DNA of 64,000 nucleotides. It comes from Streptomyces aquilus (lineage in GTDB: Bacteria > Actinomycetota > Actinomycetes > Streptomycetales > Streptomycetaceae). The stretch covers positions 7,440,001-7,504,000 of the forward strand of contig NZ_CP034463.1 in NCBI RefSeq assembly GCF_003955715.1, read 5' to 3'. The position numbers and the translations under genes are program-made. Below are positions 24,575-33,112 of the stretch, piece after piece. The stretch's first letter is position 1; each line of letters begins with the position of its first letter. Under the pieces are notes generated by a model. The model was not told the origin of the DNA and searched no databases. It worked only from the letters and a program-made list of their open reading frames with translations.

Positions 24575-26020
24575 ATGACTTCCACCACCGCCTTCTGGCT
24601 CGCCGGCCGCCAGGTCACCGGCGAGGACAGCTTCGACGTCACCTCGCCCTGGGACGGCCGGGTCGTCGGCACGGTGAGCGTGCCGAGCGACGCGCAGACC
24701 GAGGAGGCCGTCGCCGCCGCGTACGCCGTACGGGACGAGTTCGCCGCCACCCCGGCGCACGTCCGCGCCGCCGCCCTCGACCACGTCAGCCGGCGGCTCG
24801 TCGAGCGCACCGAGGAGATCGCGCAGCTCATCTCCGCGGAGAACGGCAAGCCGATCAAGTGGGCCCGCGGCGAGGTCGGCCGGGCCGTGTCCGTGTTCCG
24901 GTTCGCGGCCGAGGAGGCCCGGCGCTTCAACGGCGGCGAGGCCCAGCGCCTCGACACCGACCTCGGCGGTCAGGGCCGGCTCGCGCTCACCCGGCGCTTC
25001 CCGAAGGGCGTCGTCCTCGGCATCGCGCCCTTCAACTTCCCGCTGAACCTGTGCGCCCACAAGATCGCCCCGGCGATCGCGGCCGGTGCGCCGATCATCC
25101 TCAAGCCCGCCCCGGCCACCCCGCTCTCCGGCCTGATCATCGGCGACCTGCTCGCCGAGACCGAGCTGCCGGCCGGGTCCTGGAGCATCCTCCCGGTGCC
25201 GAACGACCGGATGCCGGCCCTCGTCCAGGACGAGCGCCTGCCGGTCATCTCCTTCACCGGCTCCGAGAAGGTCGGCTACGCGATCATGGACTCGGTGCCG
25301 CGCAAGCACTGCACCCTGGAGCTGGGCGGCAACGGCGCGGCCGTCGTCCTCGGTGACTTCGCCTCCGACGCGGACCTCGACTGGGCCGCCACCCGTATCG
25401 CCACCTTCTCCAACTACCAGGGCGGCCAGTCCTGCATCTCGGTGCAGCGGGTCATCGTCGACGCGTCCGTCCACGACCGGCTGCTGCCGCGTATCGTCGC
25501 CGCCGTCGAGGCCCAGGTCACCGGTGACCCGAGCGACGACAAGACCGACGTCGGCCCGCTGGTCAGCGAGGACGCCGCCAAGCGCGTCGAGGCGTGGGTG
25601 AAGGAGGCCGTCGAGGCCGGCGCCACCCTGCTCACCGGCGGCGACCGCGACGGCGCCTCCTACGCGCCGACGGTCCTCGCCGACGTGCCGGCCGACACGA
25701 CGATCTCCTGCGAGGAGGTCTTCGGACCCGTCCTCACCGTGCAGAAGGTGGACGGCGAGGACGCGGCGTTCGCGGCCGTCAACGACTCCAAGTACGGCCT
25801 CCAGGCGGGCGTGTTCACCCACGACCTCCAGGCCGCCTTCCGCGCCCACCGCGCCCTTGAGGTCGGCGGCGTCGTGATCGGCGACGTGCCCTCCTACCGC
25901 GCCGACCAGATGCCGTACGGCGGCGCCAAGCAGTCCGGTGTGGGCCGCGAGGGCGTGAAGTTCGCGATGGACGACTACACCTACGAGCGGGTGCTGGTGC
26001 TCACCGGCCTCGCGCTCTGA
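24575..26020 (+). CDS. NAD(P)+-dependent aldehyde dehydrogenase
   Basis: The protein has 481 residues. Visible landmarks are APFNFPLN (with the catalytic Asn), FTGSEKVG in the nucleotide-binding domain, LELGGN (catalytic Glu) and GGQSCIS (nucleophilic Cys), then EEVFGPVL. The variant motifs differ from the polyamine dehydrogenase at 8089 and resemble the lactaldehyde/non-phosphorylating or succinate-semialdehyde-like groups. Given gabT nearby, succinate semialdehyde is a reasonable guess, not shown. The ATG at 24575 begins the homologous region; the upstream open frame is non-coding in composition. It is a single gene between two strong hairpins. Confidence 0.9.
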   Translation: MTSTTAFWLAGRQVTGEDSFDVTSPWDGRVVGTVSVPSDAQTEEAVAAAYAVRDEFAATPAHVRAAALDHVSRRLVERTEEIAQLISAENGKPIKWARGEVGRAVSVFRFAAEEARRFNGGEAQRLDTDLGGQGRLALTRRFPKGVVLGIAPFNFPLNLCAHKIAPAIAAGAPIILKPAPATPLSGLIIGDLLAETELPAGSWSILPVPNDRMPALVQDERLPVISFTGSEKVGYAIMDSVPRKHCTLELGGNGAAVVLGDFASDADLDWAATRIATFSNYQGGQSCISVQRVIVDASVHDRLLPRIVAAVEAQVTGDPSDDKTDVGPLVSEDAAKRVEAWVKEAVEAGATLLTGGDRDGASYAPTVLADVPADTTISCEEVFGPVLTVQKVDGEDAAFAAVNDSKYGLQAGVFTHDLQAAFRAHRALEVGGVVIGDVPSYRADQMPYGGAKQSGVGREGVKFAMDDYTYERVLVLTGLAL

Positions 26021-26035
26021 GACCCCTCTAGCTAA

Positions 26036-26050
26036 TGGGAACCATTTTCA
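26036..26050. promoter_or_regulatory. Zur-like palindrome in a convergent gap
   Basis: TGGGAACCATTTTCA has the right half ATTTTCA exactly as in actinobacterial zinc-uptake-regulator boxes and a weaker left half. It also forms AATGG-GAA-CCATT. It sits 15 nt after the aldehyde dehydrogenase stop and before a terminator, where no downstream gene is evident. Confidence 0.3.
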
Positions 26051-26064
26051 GATAGGCTCCGGGA

Positions 26065-26104
26065 AAGGGGCCCGGCACCGATGCCTTCCGGTGCCGGGCC
26101 CCTT
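26065..26104. terminator. Bidirectional terminator (16-bp perfect stem)
   Basis: 26065-26080 pairs exactly with 26089-26104 around an 8-nt loop, flanked by AA and TT/TTCT. It lies between the convergent aldehyde dehydrogenase and GH3 genes and probably serves both. Confidence 0.85.
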
Positions 26105-26129
26105 CTCCGTGCCGGGCTTCTCCGGACCC

Positions 26130-28970
26130 TCAACCGGAGAAGCCGACCCGCGCGAGCCGCAACGGGCCGCGCAGCCTGAGACGGACGTCGTGCACACCGG
26201 AGGCGGTCAGCTCCGCCGTGAGCGTCACGTAGTCGTACGGTCCTGACGTGGGCGCCTTCGGCGAGAGCGCGACCGAGGTCGCGCCGCCGTCCAGCGACAC
26301 CTCCACCGTGCCCTCGCCCGCCACGCTCACCGTCACCTCCGTGACGCCCGGCCCGAAGTCGCAGGCGCGGTAGAGCAGTTCGGCCGTCCGGCCCGGCGCC
26401 GGGGTCACCGCGTCGCCCGCCGTCTTCGTACGGTCGACGATCTCGGCGCCGCTCTGCTCGTCGAAGTCCGCCCCGTCCAGGCCGCGTTCGGTCACCGGAC
26501 GCGGGCCGCCCGGCTCGCCGTCCAGGACGACCGTCGTCCGCAGCCTGATGTCCTCGCTCGACGCGCCCACCAGCAGCTCGTACGGCCCGGGTTCGAGACG
26601 TGCGCGGCCCTGGGCCACGTCCCAGAACTCCAGCTCCGACAGGGGGACTTCGAACTCCAGGGTCACCGTCTCGCCCGGCGTCAGCGTCACCCGGCGGTGC
26701 GCGGCCAGCGCGCGACGAGGGCGCGGCACGGACGGGTCCGCGGCCCGGGTGTAGAGCTGGGCGACCTCGTCGGCGGTCACGTCACCGGTGTTCGTGACCG
26801 TGAAGGACACGTGCAACGCCGCTTCCCCCGCACGGGAGTTCAGATCCGCGTACGCGAACGACGCGTACGACAGCCCGTGGCCGAACGGGAACAGGGGGGT
26901 GCCCTCGAAGTACAGGTACGTCTGCCGGCCGCCGATCACGTCGTAGTCGAGCAGGTCCGGCAGGTCGGCGTCGTCCGCGTACCAGGTCTGCGGGAGGCGG
27001 CCCGCGGGGGAGACGTCGCCGGCGAGGACCCGGGCCAGGGCGGTGCCCGCGGCCTGGCCGGCGTGGGCCGTCCAGAGCGCGGCGCGCAGTGAGCCGGTGT
27101 CGACGGCGTACGGGTAGGCGGAGACCAGGGTCAGCACCGTGTTCGGGTTGGCGGTGCGGGCGGCGCGCAGCAGCCGCTCCTGGTGGGCGGGGAGCGCGAG
27201 GGTCGTACGGTCCTCGGTCTCACGGCCGTTGAGATGCGGGTCGTTGCCCGCGACCACGAGGACCACGTCGGCCTCGGCGGCGACCCGGGCCACCGCGTCC
27301 GCACCCCGCTCGACGACGATCAGCTCGAAGATCTCCGGCGGCTCGGAGATTTCCGCGTTCTCATCGGCAACCTTTACTCCGTCGGCGGCAACAGAGACGT
27401 GGCGACCCGTGCCGACATGCCGGAGGAGGTGTCCGTTCTCATGGGGTTCGAGCCGGAACGTCTCCTGGACGACCCAGCCCCCGGGCTGGTCGGCGGCGGC
27501 GCGGACGTAGCCGTCCTCGGCCACCGAGAGATAGCGGCCGTCGGGGGCGCGCAGGGTCAGCAGGTCCTCGCCCCAGTCGACGAGGGCGAGTTCGGTGCCG
27601 GTCGCGTCCGTGGTCAGCGGCGGCAGGTCGGTGCGGCCCGCGAGCAGCGCCGGGTCGAGGGCGCCCTCGGCGCCGCGCACCTCGTCGTCGGCGTCCGCGG
27701 CCGGGACGTGGACAAAGGCGCCGGTCGACGTCTTGAGCAGGACCCGGTCCACGCCCTCCGCGAACTCCACGCGCTCGGCGCCGAACCGCTCGTACAGGCC
27801 CTCCAGCGGAGTGGAGCGATGGATCAACGTGCCGCTGTACCAGTCGAGTTTGCACTCGTCGGCGAGCAGACCGACCACGGCGAGGCGGATGTCGGGCGCG
27901 AGCGGCAGCACCCCGTCGTTGCGCAGGAGAACGATCGCCTGCTCGGCCGCCTCCTGGGCGAGGGCGCGGTGCCTGGGGGTGTCGTACGCGCCCGGCTCGT
28001 CGTAGCCGTCGAACTCGCCGAGCCGGAACCGGACCGAGAGCTGGCGGCGGACCGCCATGTCGATGTCGGCCTCGCTCAACAGGCCCTGTTCGTAAGCCCC
28101 CTTGATCCGTTCGATCATCTGCGAGCTGTCCGTGCCGTGGTCGGTGAAGCTGTCGACGCCGGCCAGCAGCGAGGCGGCCGTGGCCTCCTCGTGGGTGTCG
28201 AAGTAGTGCTCGGAATCGACCAGGTTGGAGGGCGCGCTCGCGTCCGAGCAGACCAGCAGGTCCTCGTCCGTCCAGGCCCGCAGCTGCTCGCGCAGGTACG
28301 GACTGACGTGGTTGGGGCGGCCGTTGACCAGGTTGTACGCGGGCATCACGCCGGCCACCGCGCCCGCCTCGACCGTCTCCCGGAAGGCGCGCAGGTCGTA
28401 CTCGTGCAGCACGCGCGGGCGCACCGAACTCGACGAAGTGGACCGGTCGGTCTCGTTGTTGTGGGCCAGCCAGTGCTTGAGGACGGGGGCCGTGCGCCAG
28501 TACGTGGGGTGGTCGCCGCGCAGGCCGTGGGTGTACGCGGTGGCGATCGCGGAGGTCAGCTTCGGGTCCTCCGAGTAGCCCTCCTCGTTGCGGCCCCACA
28601 GGGGGTGGCGGAGGAGATTGACGGTCGGGGACCAGACGTTGAGGCCCACCCGGTCGTCGCGGGCCCGCATCGCGCGGACCTCCTTCGACACCGCGTCGCC
28701 GACCCGTCGTACGAGATCGGTGTTCCAGGTCGCGCCGAGGCCGACCGCCTGCGGGAACACCGTCGCCGGGCCCATCCAGGCCACGCCGTGCAGTGCCTCC
28801 TGGCCGGTGCGGAACGCGGCGATGCCGAGGCGCTCCACGGCGGGCGTGAACTGGTGCAGGAACGCGGTCTTCTCGTCCAGGGTGAGCCGGGACAGCAGAT
28901 CGTCGATGCGCTTCGCGATCGGCAGCTGCGGATCTCGGAAAGGCGGCGTGGGCGGCGTCTGTGCGGTCAC
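26130..28970 (-). CDS. GH3 beta-glucosidase/xylosidase with inserted beta-trefoil-like domain
   Basis: The protein has 946 residues and no signal peptide, so it is intracellular. The GH3 barrel domain (about 15-340) contains the nucleophile in LLVCSDASAP (Asp243) and WGRNEEGYSEDP. The second domain is split by an inserted module (about 410-545) with repeated GRYLSVAEDG and GRHVSVAADG units like fascin/beta-trefoil folds. Domain 2 resumes (VVLVVAGNDPHLNGRETEDRT), followed by an Fn3-like domain (about 720-800) and a C-terminal CBM6-like domain (about 870-946). The GTG start has AAGGGG 8 nt upstream. It would trim the glucose or xylose backbone of imported oligosaccharides. An operator overlaps its promoter, placing it in the local LacI regulon. 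Confidence 0.92.
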   Translation of the reverse strand: MTAQTPPTPPFRDPQLPIAKRIDDLLSRLTLDEKTAFLHQFTPAVERLGIAAFRTGQEALHGVAWMGPATVFPQAVGLGATWNTDLVRRVGDAVSKEVRAMRARDDRVGLNVWSPTVNLLRHPLWGRNEEGYSEDPKLTSAIATAYTHGLRGDHPTYWRTAPVLKHWLAHNNETDRSTSSSSVRPRVLHEYDLRAFRETVEAGAVAGVMPAYNLVNGRPNHVSPYLREQLRAWTDEDLLVCSDASAPSNLVDSEHYFDTHEEATAASLLAGVDSFTDHGTDSSQMIERIKGAYEQGLLSEADIDMAVRRQLSVRFRLGEFDGYDEPGAYDTPRHRALAQEAAEQAIVLLRNDGVLPLAPDIRLAVVGLLADECKLDWYSGTLIHRSTPLEGLYERFGAERVEFAEGVDRVLLKTSTGAFVHVPAADADDEVRGAEGALDPALLAGRTDLPPLTTDATGTELALVDWGEDLLTLRAPDGRYLSVAEDGYVRAAADQPGGWVVQETFRLEPHENGHLLRHVGTGRHVSVAADGVKVADENAEISEPPEIFELIVVERGADAVARVAAEADVVLVVAGNDPHLNGRETEDRTTLALPAHQERLLRAARTANPNTVLTLVSAYPYAVDTGSLRAALWTAHAGQAAGTALARVLAGDVSPAGRLPQTWYADDADLPDLLDYDVIGGRQTYLYFEGTPLFPFGHGLSYASFAYADLNSRAGEAALHVSFTVTNTGDVTADEVAQLYTRAADPSVPRPRRALAAHRRVTLTPGETVTLEFEVPLSELEFWDVAQGRARLEPGPYELLVGASSEDIRLRTTVVLDGEPGGPRPVTERGLDGADFDEQSGAEIVDRTKTAGDAVTPAPGRTAELLYRACDFGPGVTEVTVSVAGEGTVEVSLDGGATSVALSPKAPTSGPYDYVTLTAELTASGVHDVRLRLRGPLRLARVGFSG

Positions 28971-29006
28971 GTGGGGTTCCCCTTGGAGTGGAGCATCGAA
29001 GCTCTT

Positions 29007-29020
29007 TCGAAGCGCTTCGA
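29007..29020. promoter_or_regulatory. LacI-type operator 1 (GH3 side)
   Basis: TCGAAGCGCTTCGA is a perfect 14-bp palindrome, abutting the -10 of the GH3 promoter. The same sequence recurs at 29167 and 44132, and with two mismatches around 44044. Confidence 0.85.
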
Positions 29021-29049
29021 TGCTGATTCGACTCAGGGCCGGGTGTCAA
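29020..29049 (-). promoter_or_regulatory. GH3 promoter
   Basis: On the reverse strand a consensus -35 TTGACA (29049-29044) and a -10 CAGCAT (29025-29020) are 18 nt apart. The operator starts at the -10, the typical place for repression. Confidence 0.65.
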
Positions 29050-29127
29050 GGGACCGGCAGCGCTACTTCAAGCGGTGCATAAGAAAAGGTCTGCTCCGCG
29101 ACCTCTCAGGAATCTTGGAACCGACCC

Positions 29128-29156
29128 TTGTGCGCCCCCAGGGCTTCACTTAACCT
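29128..29156 (+). promoter_or_regulatory. Promoter of the transporter/glycosidase operon
   Basis: TTGTGC (29128-29133) and TAACCT (29151-29156) are separated by 17 nt. The second operator lies 10 nt downstream, across the expected transcription start. The rest of the 325-nt divergent gap (28971-29295) is leader with no gene. Confidence 0.65.
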
Positions 29157-29166
29157 CACAGCAACA

Positions 29167-29180
29167 TCGAAGCGCTTCGA
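29167..29180. promoter_or_regulatory. LacI-type operator 2 (transporter side)
   Basis: TCGAAGCGCTTCGA is identical to operator 1, 160 bp away centre to centre. The spacing would allow looping between the two divergent promoters. Confidence 0.85.
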
Positions 29181-29295
29181 CTACGCAGCGACCACAGAAG
29201 TCGAAGGAACGCTTCGGCTCAGCCAGTTCCACCGAAGACACCGCAGCCGACGGCCCACCGCCGGGTGTCCTGGTGCGCCACGAAGGGTTGACGCA

Positions 29296-30990
29296 ATGAC
29301 GCCGAACGCCACTTCTGCCTCCTCCGGGTCAAGCCGGAGAAGCTTCCTCGCCTCCACGGCGGTCGCCACCGCAGCGGTGGCCGGGGGGATGCCGCTCCTC
29401 GCCGCCTGCGGCGGTTCGGAGGGTGGCTCGCGCGAGGGCACCACCTCGGGCAAGAACGCCAAGAAGATCCTCCCGGCGTACGTGGCCAGCAACGTCGTGC
29501 AGCCGGACATCCCGTCCAAGAACGGCTCGGCGATGGGCTTCACGTCCAAGCTCGACGTCGCCGGCCTCAAGACCTCGGTCCCCAAGAAGCTCGGCAAGGG
29601 CGGCAAGGTCACCGTCATGTCGCCGTTCTGGGGCTCGCCGCCCAAGCAGGGCAACCCCTACTACACGTCGATGAACGACCTGATCGGCGTCGACGTCGAG
29701 TGGCGCAACCAGGACGGCAACACCTACGACCAGAAACTCGGCGCGGTCCTCGCCTCCAGCGACGTCCCGGACATGGTGGTCGTCCCCGGCTGGAACATGA
29801 TGGGCAAGATACCGAGCGCCATCATCAGCAAGTTCGCCGATCTCGGCCCGTACCTGTCCGGGGACAAGATCAAGGAGTACCCCAACCTCGCGGCGATCCC
29901 CAGCGACGCCTGGCAGCGCTCCATCTTCGGCGGCAAGCTGCGGGGCCTGCCGATGCCCGCCGGGTACGTCGGCAACATCGTGCCGCTCTACCGCCAGGAC
30001 ATCTTCGAGAAGGAGGGCTACGAAATCCCGCGGTCCGCCGACGATTTCATGGCCCTGTGCAAGGACATCACCAACGCCCGGGCCAAGCGGTGGGCCTGCG
30101 GCGACATGAAGTGGACCGCGTTCAGCAACTTCGGGGTGCTCGGGGGCGGTGAGAAGCCGCTGTGGTGGAACCTCGTCGACGGCAAGCTCATCAACCGCAT
30201 CGAGACCCCGCAGTACCTGGAAGCCATCGAGTGGACGCGGAAGCTGTTCGCCGCCAAGGTCGTCCACCCCAACTTCGAGCTGGGCAAGGGCCAGATCGGC
30301 GACCCGGCCCCCATGTTCGCCGCCGGCGAGTTCCTGATCTGGAACAACGACATCTCCAACTGGTACGGGCAGCAGGCCTCGTTGGCGACCCAGAACCCCG
30401 ACGTCAAGGTCTGGGGCATGGACATCTGGGGCCACGACGGCGGGAACCCGACGCTGTACGCCACGATGCCGGCCAACATCTTCGCCTTCATCAACAAGAA
30501 GGCCTCCGAGTCCGTCATCCGCGACGCGCTGGCGGTCGCCAACGTCACCGCGGCGCCGTACGGCACCAAGGAGTGGATGATGACCAACTACGGTGTCGAG
30601 GGCACCCACTACACGCTCAAGGACGGCGTGCCGGTCAAGACCGACAAGGGCAACAACGAGGTCATCAACGCCTACGTCATGGTCGCGAGCCCCGCGGCGA
30701 CCATCGCCCACCCGGACCTCCCGGACTACACCCGGGCCATGGTCGAGTGGCAGCAGCGGATGGGCGCCTTCACCAAGAAGTCCTCGTTCTGGGGCCTCCA
30801 GATCACCGAGCCCTCCCGCTACACCAACCTCGCCACCGACTTCGAGCAGCTCGAGGACGACATCATCCGCGGGCACAAGAAGATCAGCGACATGCAGCAG
30901 GCCATCTCCGACTGGAAGAGCAAGGGCGGCGACAAGCTGCGCGACTGGTACAAGAAGCTGCTCGACGAGAACGGTTCCGCGGCGGGCTGA
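29296..30990 (+). CDS. Oligosaccharide ABC transporter substrate-binding lipoprotein (LplA type)
   Basis: The protein has 564 residues. The N-terminus has a twin-arginine motif (SRRSFLAST), a hydrophobic core and a lipobox LLAAC, so it is exported folded and lipid-anchored. The large mature domain belongs to the family-1 extracellular solute-binding proteins of the LplA/YtcQ group, which bind bulky or branched oligosaccharides; it is longer than simple sugar binders. Many Trp and Tyr (for example SPFWGSPP, KPLWWNLVDG, SNWYGQQ) could stack on sugars. ATG 29296 has AAGGG 9 nt upstream. It heads the forward operon behind an operator-controlled promoter; in this setting xyloglucan oligosaccharides are the likely ligand. 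Confidence 0.92.
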   Translation: MTPNATSASSGSSRRSFLASTAVATAAVAGGMPLLAACGGSEGGSREGTTSGKNAKKILPAYVASNVVQPDIPSKNGSAMGFTSKLDVAGLKTSVPKKLGKGGKVTVMSPFWGSPPKQGNPYYTSMNDLIGVDVEWRNQDGNTYDQKLGAVLASSDVPDMVVVPGWNMMGKIPSAIISKFADLGPYLSGDKIKEYPNLAAIPSDAWQRSIFGGKLRGLPMPAGYVGNIVPLYRQDIFEKEGYEIPRSADDFMALCKDITNARAKRWACGDMKWTAFSNFGVLGGGEKPLWWNLVDGKLINRIETPQYLEAIEWTRKLFAAKVVHPNFELGKGQIGDPAPMFAAGEFLIWNNDISNWYGQQASLATQNPDVKVWGMDIWGHDGGNPTLYATMPANIFAFINKKASESVIRDALAVANVTAAPYGTKEWMMTNYGVEGTHYTLKDGVPVKTDKGNNEVINAYVMVASPAATIAHPDLPDYTRAMVEWQQRMGAFTKKSSFWGLQITEPSRYTNLATDFEQLEDDIIRGHKKISDMQQAISDWKSKGGDKLRDWYKKLLDENGSAAG

Positions 30991-31017
30991 CCCCACTCTG
31001 AGGCAAGGAGATCGACC

Positions 31018-32052
31018 GTGTCGCACAGCACGGTGCCTCGGAGCAGCGCCGAGGCCAGCACACCGGTGAAGACCGCGGCGGCGTCCGGCGACGCCGCCGG
31101 CCCCCGGGAGAAACGAGTCACGGGCAGACTGAGCCTGCGGCAGAGGTTCCGACGCGACCGCGTCCTGATCCTCATGACGCTGCCGGCCATCCTGCTCCTC
31201 CTGGTCTTCAACTACCTGCCCATCCTCGGCAACATCGTCGCCTTCCAGGACTACGACCCGTACATCAGCGACAACGGCATCGTCTCCATCCTGCACAGCC
31301 CCTTCGTGGGCCTGGAGAACTTCCAGCGGATGTTCGAGGACTCCGCGTTCTGGAACGCCGTCGAGAACACGCTGGTGCTGTTCTTCGTGCAGCTCCTGCT
31401 GTTCTTCCCGATCCCGGTCCTGCTCGCGCTGCTCATCAACAGCGTGGTCAGGCCCCGGGTGCGGGCCGTGGCGCAGGCCGTCCTGTACCTGCCGCACTTC
31501 TTCTCCTGGGTGCTGGTCATCGCCGTCTTCCAGCAGATGTTCGGCGGCGCGGGAATGCTCTCCCAGCTGCTGCGGCAGAACGGCCACGACGGCCTGAACA
31601 TCATGACCAACCCGGACACCTTCCCCTTCCTGCTCACCGCCCAGAGCGTGTGGAAGGACGCCGGGTGGGGGATCATCGTCTTCCTCGCCGCGCTCGCCTC
31701 GGTCAGCCCGGACCTGTACGAGGCCGCCGCGATGGACGGCGCCGGACGCTGGCGCCGCATGTGGCACATCACGCTGCCCGCCCTGCGGCCGGTGATCGCC
31801 CTGCTGCTGGTGCTGCGCGTCGGCGACGCCCTGACCGTCGGCTTCGAGCAGATCCTGCTGCAACGCGACGGCGTCGGACCGGGCGCCGGAGAGGTCCTCG
31901 ACACCTTCGTGTGGTGGAACGGCGTCCGCAACCAGGACTTCGGCTACGCGGCCGCCGCGGGCCTGGTCAAGGGCGTGGTCAGCATCGGGCTGGTCCTCGC
32001 CGCGAACAAGGTGGCCCATCTCATGGGCGAGCAGGGGGTGTACCAGAAGTGA
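31018..32052 (+). CDS. ABC transporter permease (LplB type)
   Basis: The protein has 344 residues. A polar head of about 55 residues precedes six predicted transmembrane helices. The coupling loop YEAAAMDGAGRWRRMWHITLP is near residues 235-256. An AAGGAG ribosome site lies 8 nt before the GTG start, 27 nt after the binding-protein stop. The 3' end overlaps the next permease by 4 nt. No ATP-binding subunit is encoded here; sugar importers of Streptomyces commonly borrow the shared ATPase MsiK, which is the likely energiser. Confidence 0.93.
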   Translation: MSHSTVPRSSAEASTPVKTAAASGDAAGPREKRVTGRLSLRQRFRRDRVLILMTLPAILLLLVFNYLPILGNIVAFQDYDPYISDNGIVSILHSPFVGLENFQRMFEDSAFWNAVENTLVLFFVQLLLFFPIPVLLALLINSVVRPRVRAVAQAVLYLPHFFSWVLVIAVFQQMFGGAGMLSQLLRQNGHDGLNIMTNPDTFPFLLTAQSVWKDAGWGIIVFLAALASVSPDLYEAAAMDGAGRWRRMWHITLPALRPVIALLLVLRVGDALTVGFEQILLQRDGVGPGAGEVLDTFVWWNGVRNQDFGYAAAAGLVKGVVSIGLVLAANKVAHLMGEQGVYQK

Positions 32053-32984
32053 CCGCCGTCATCGACAAACCGGCCGGCACACCGCGCCGCTGGGCCGCCC
32101 CGCCCCGGCCCACCTGGGAGGAGGAGCCCTCCAGGGCCGGCCTCGCGGCCAAGGGCATCGCCCTGTCCTTCGCCTGCCTGGCGATCCTCTTCCCGCTGTG
32201 GATCGTGGTCGTCACCAGCCTGTCCTCGCGCAGGACCATCAACGAGGCGGGCGGCCTGGTGCTGGTGCCCAAGGACGTCACCTTCATCGCCTACCAGGAG
32301 CTGCTCAGCGGCGGCCAGGTCACCCGCGCCGCCCTGGTCAGCATCTTCGTCACCCTGTTCGGCACGCTGTTCTCGATGACGGTGTCCGTCCTGTGCGCCT
32401 ACGGCCTCTCCCGCAGCGGGACCCTCGGCCACCGCTGGATCCTGATGACGCTGCTGGCGACCATGTTCTTCAGCGCCGGCCTCATCCCCACCTATCTGCT
32501 GGTGCAGTCCCTCGGCCTGACCGACAGCTATCTCGCGCTGATCCTTCCGAGCGCGATCAGCGTCTTCAACATCCTGGTGCTGCGCGGCTTCTTCATGGGG
32601 ATCTCGCAGGAACTCATCGACAGCGCGCGCATCGACGGCGCCGGGGACATCAGGATCCTGCTGCGGATCGTCATGCCGCTGTCGCGGGCGGTCCTCGCGG
32701 TGATCACGCTGTTCTACGCCGTCGGGTACTGGAGCGCCTGGTTCAACGCGTCGCTGTACCTGAACCAGCAGGACATGATGCCGCTCCAGAACGTCATGAT
32801 CCAGCTGGTGCAGCGCCAGGAGGCGCCGGTCGGTCTGGGCCAGGCCATCAAGACGGGGCAGCTGTCGGGGCTGGCCGTCCAGATGGCGGTCATGGTGATG
32901 GCGTTGCTGCCGGTGGCGGTGCTGTCGCCGTTCGTGCAGCGGCATTTCAAGAAGGGCATGTTGACCGGCGCGGTGAAGGGCTGA
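32049..32984 (+). CDS. ABC transporter permease (LplC type)
   Basis: The protein has 311 residues with six predicted transmembrane helices after a head of about 40 residues rich in Pro and Arg. The coupling loop IDSARIDGAGDIRILLRIVMP is at about 190-210, and the C-terminus QRHFKKGMLTGAVKG is the characteristic end of this permease class. The GTG start lies in the GTGA overlap with the previous stop, so translation is coupled. The longer open frame upstream is only an out-of-phase shadow of the first permease. It completes the importer; a repeat element and then GH74 follow. Confidence 0.93.
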   Translation: MTAVIDKPAGTPRRWAAPPRPTWEEEPSRAGLAAKGIALSFACLAILFPLWIVVVTSLSSRRTINEAGGLVLVPKDVTFIAYQELLSGGQVTRAALVSIFVTLFGTLFSMTVSVLCAYGLSRSGTLGHRWILMTLLATMFFSAGLIPTYLLVQSLGLTDSYLALILPSAISVFNILVLRGFFMGISQELIDSARIDGAGDIRILLRIVMPLSRAVLAVITLFYAVGYWSAWFNASLYLNQQDMMPLQNVMIQLVQRQEAPVGLGQAIKTGQLSGLAVQMAVMVMALLPVAVLSPFVQRHFKKGMLTGAVKG

Positions 32985-33018
32985 CGGGACGCCTACGGGG
33001 TGGGGTGTGTTGACCGGT

Positions 33019-33074
33019 TGGCGGCTGCGGGTTTCGTCGTGGCTGGTCGCGCGGTTCCCCGCGCCCCTGAAGGG
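33019..33074 (+). repeat. Streptomyces intergenic repeat, copy 1
   Basis: GGCGGCTGCGGG, then GGCTGGTCGCGCGGTTCCCC and GCGCCCCTGAAGGG. The same blocks occur in reverse orientation at 50251-50306. It lies between the transporter and GH74, where it might cause partial termination or RNA processing. Confidence 0.7.
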
Positions 33075-33112
33075 CGTCTCCCTGACCCTCCTTCTACAGA
33101 ACGAGGTATGTC

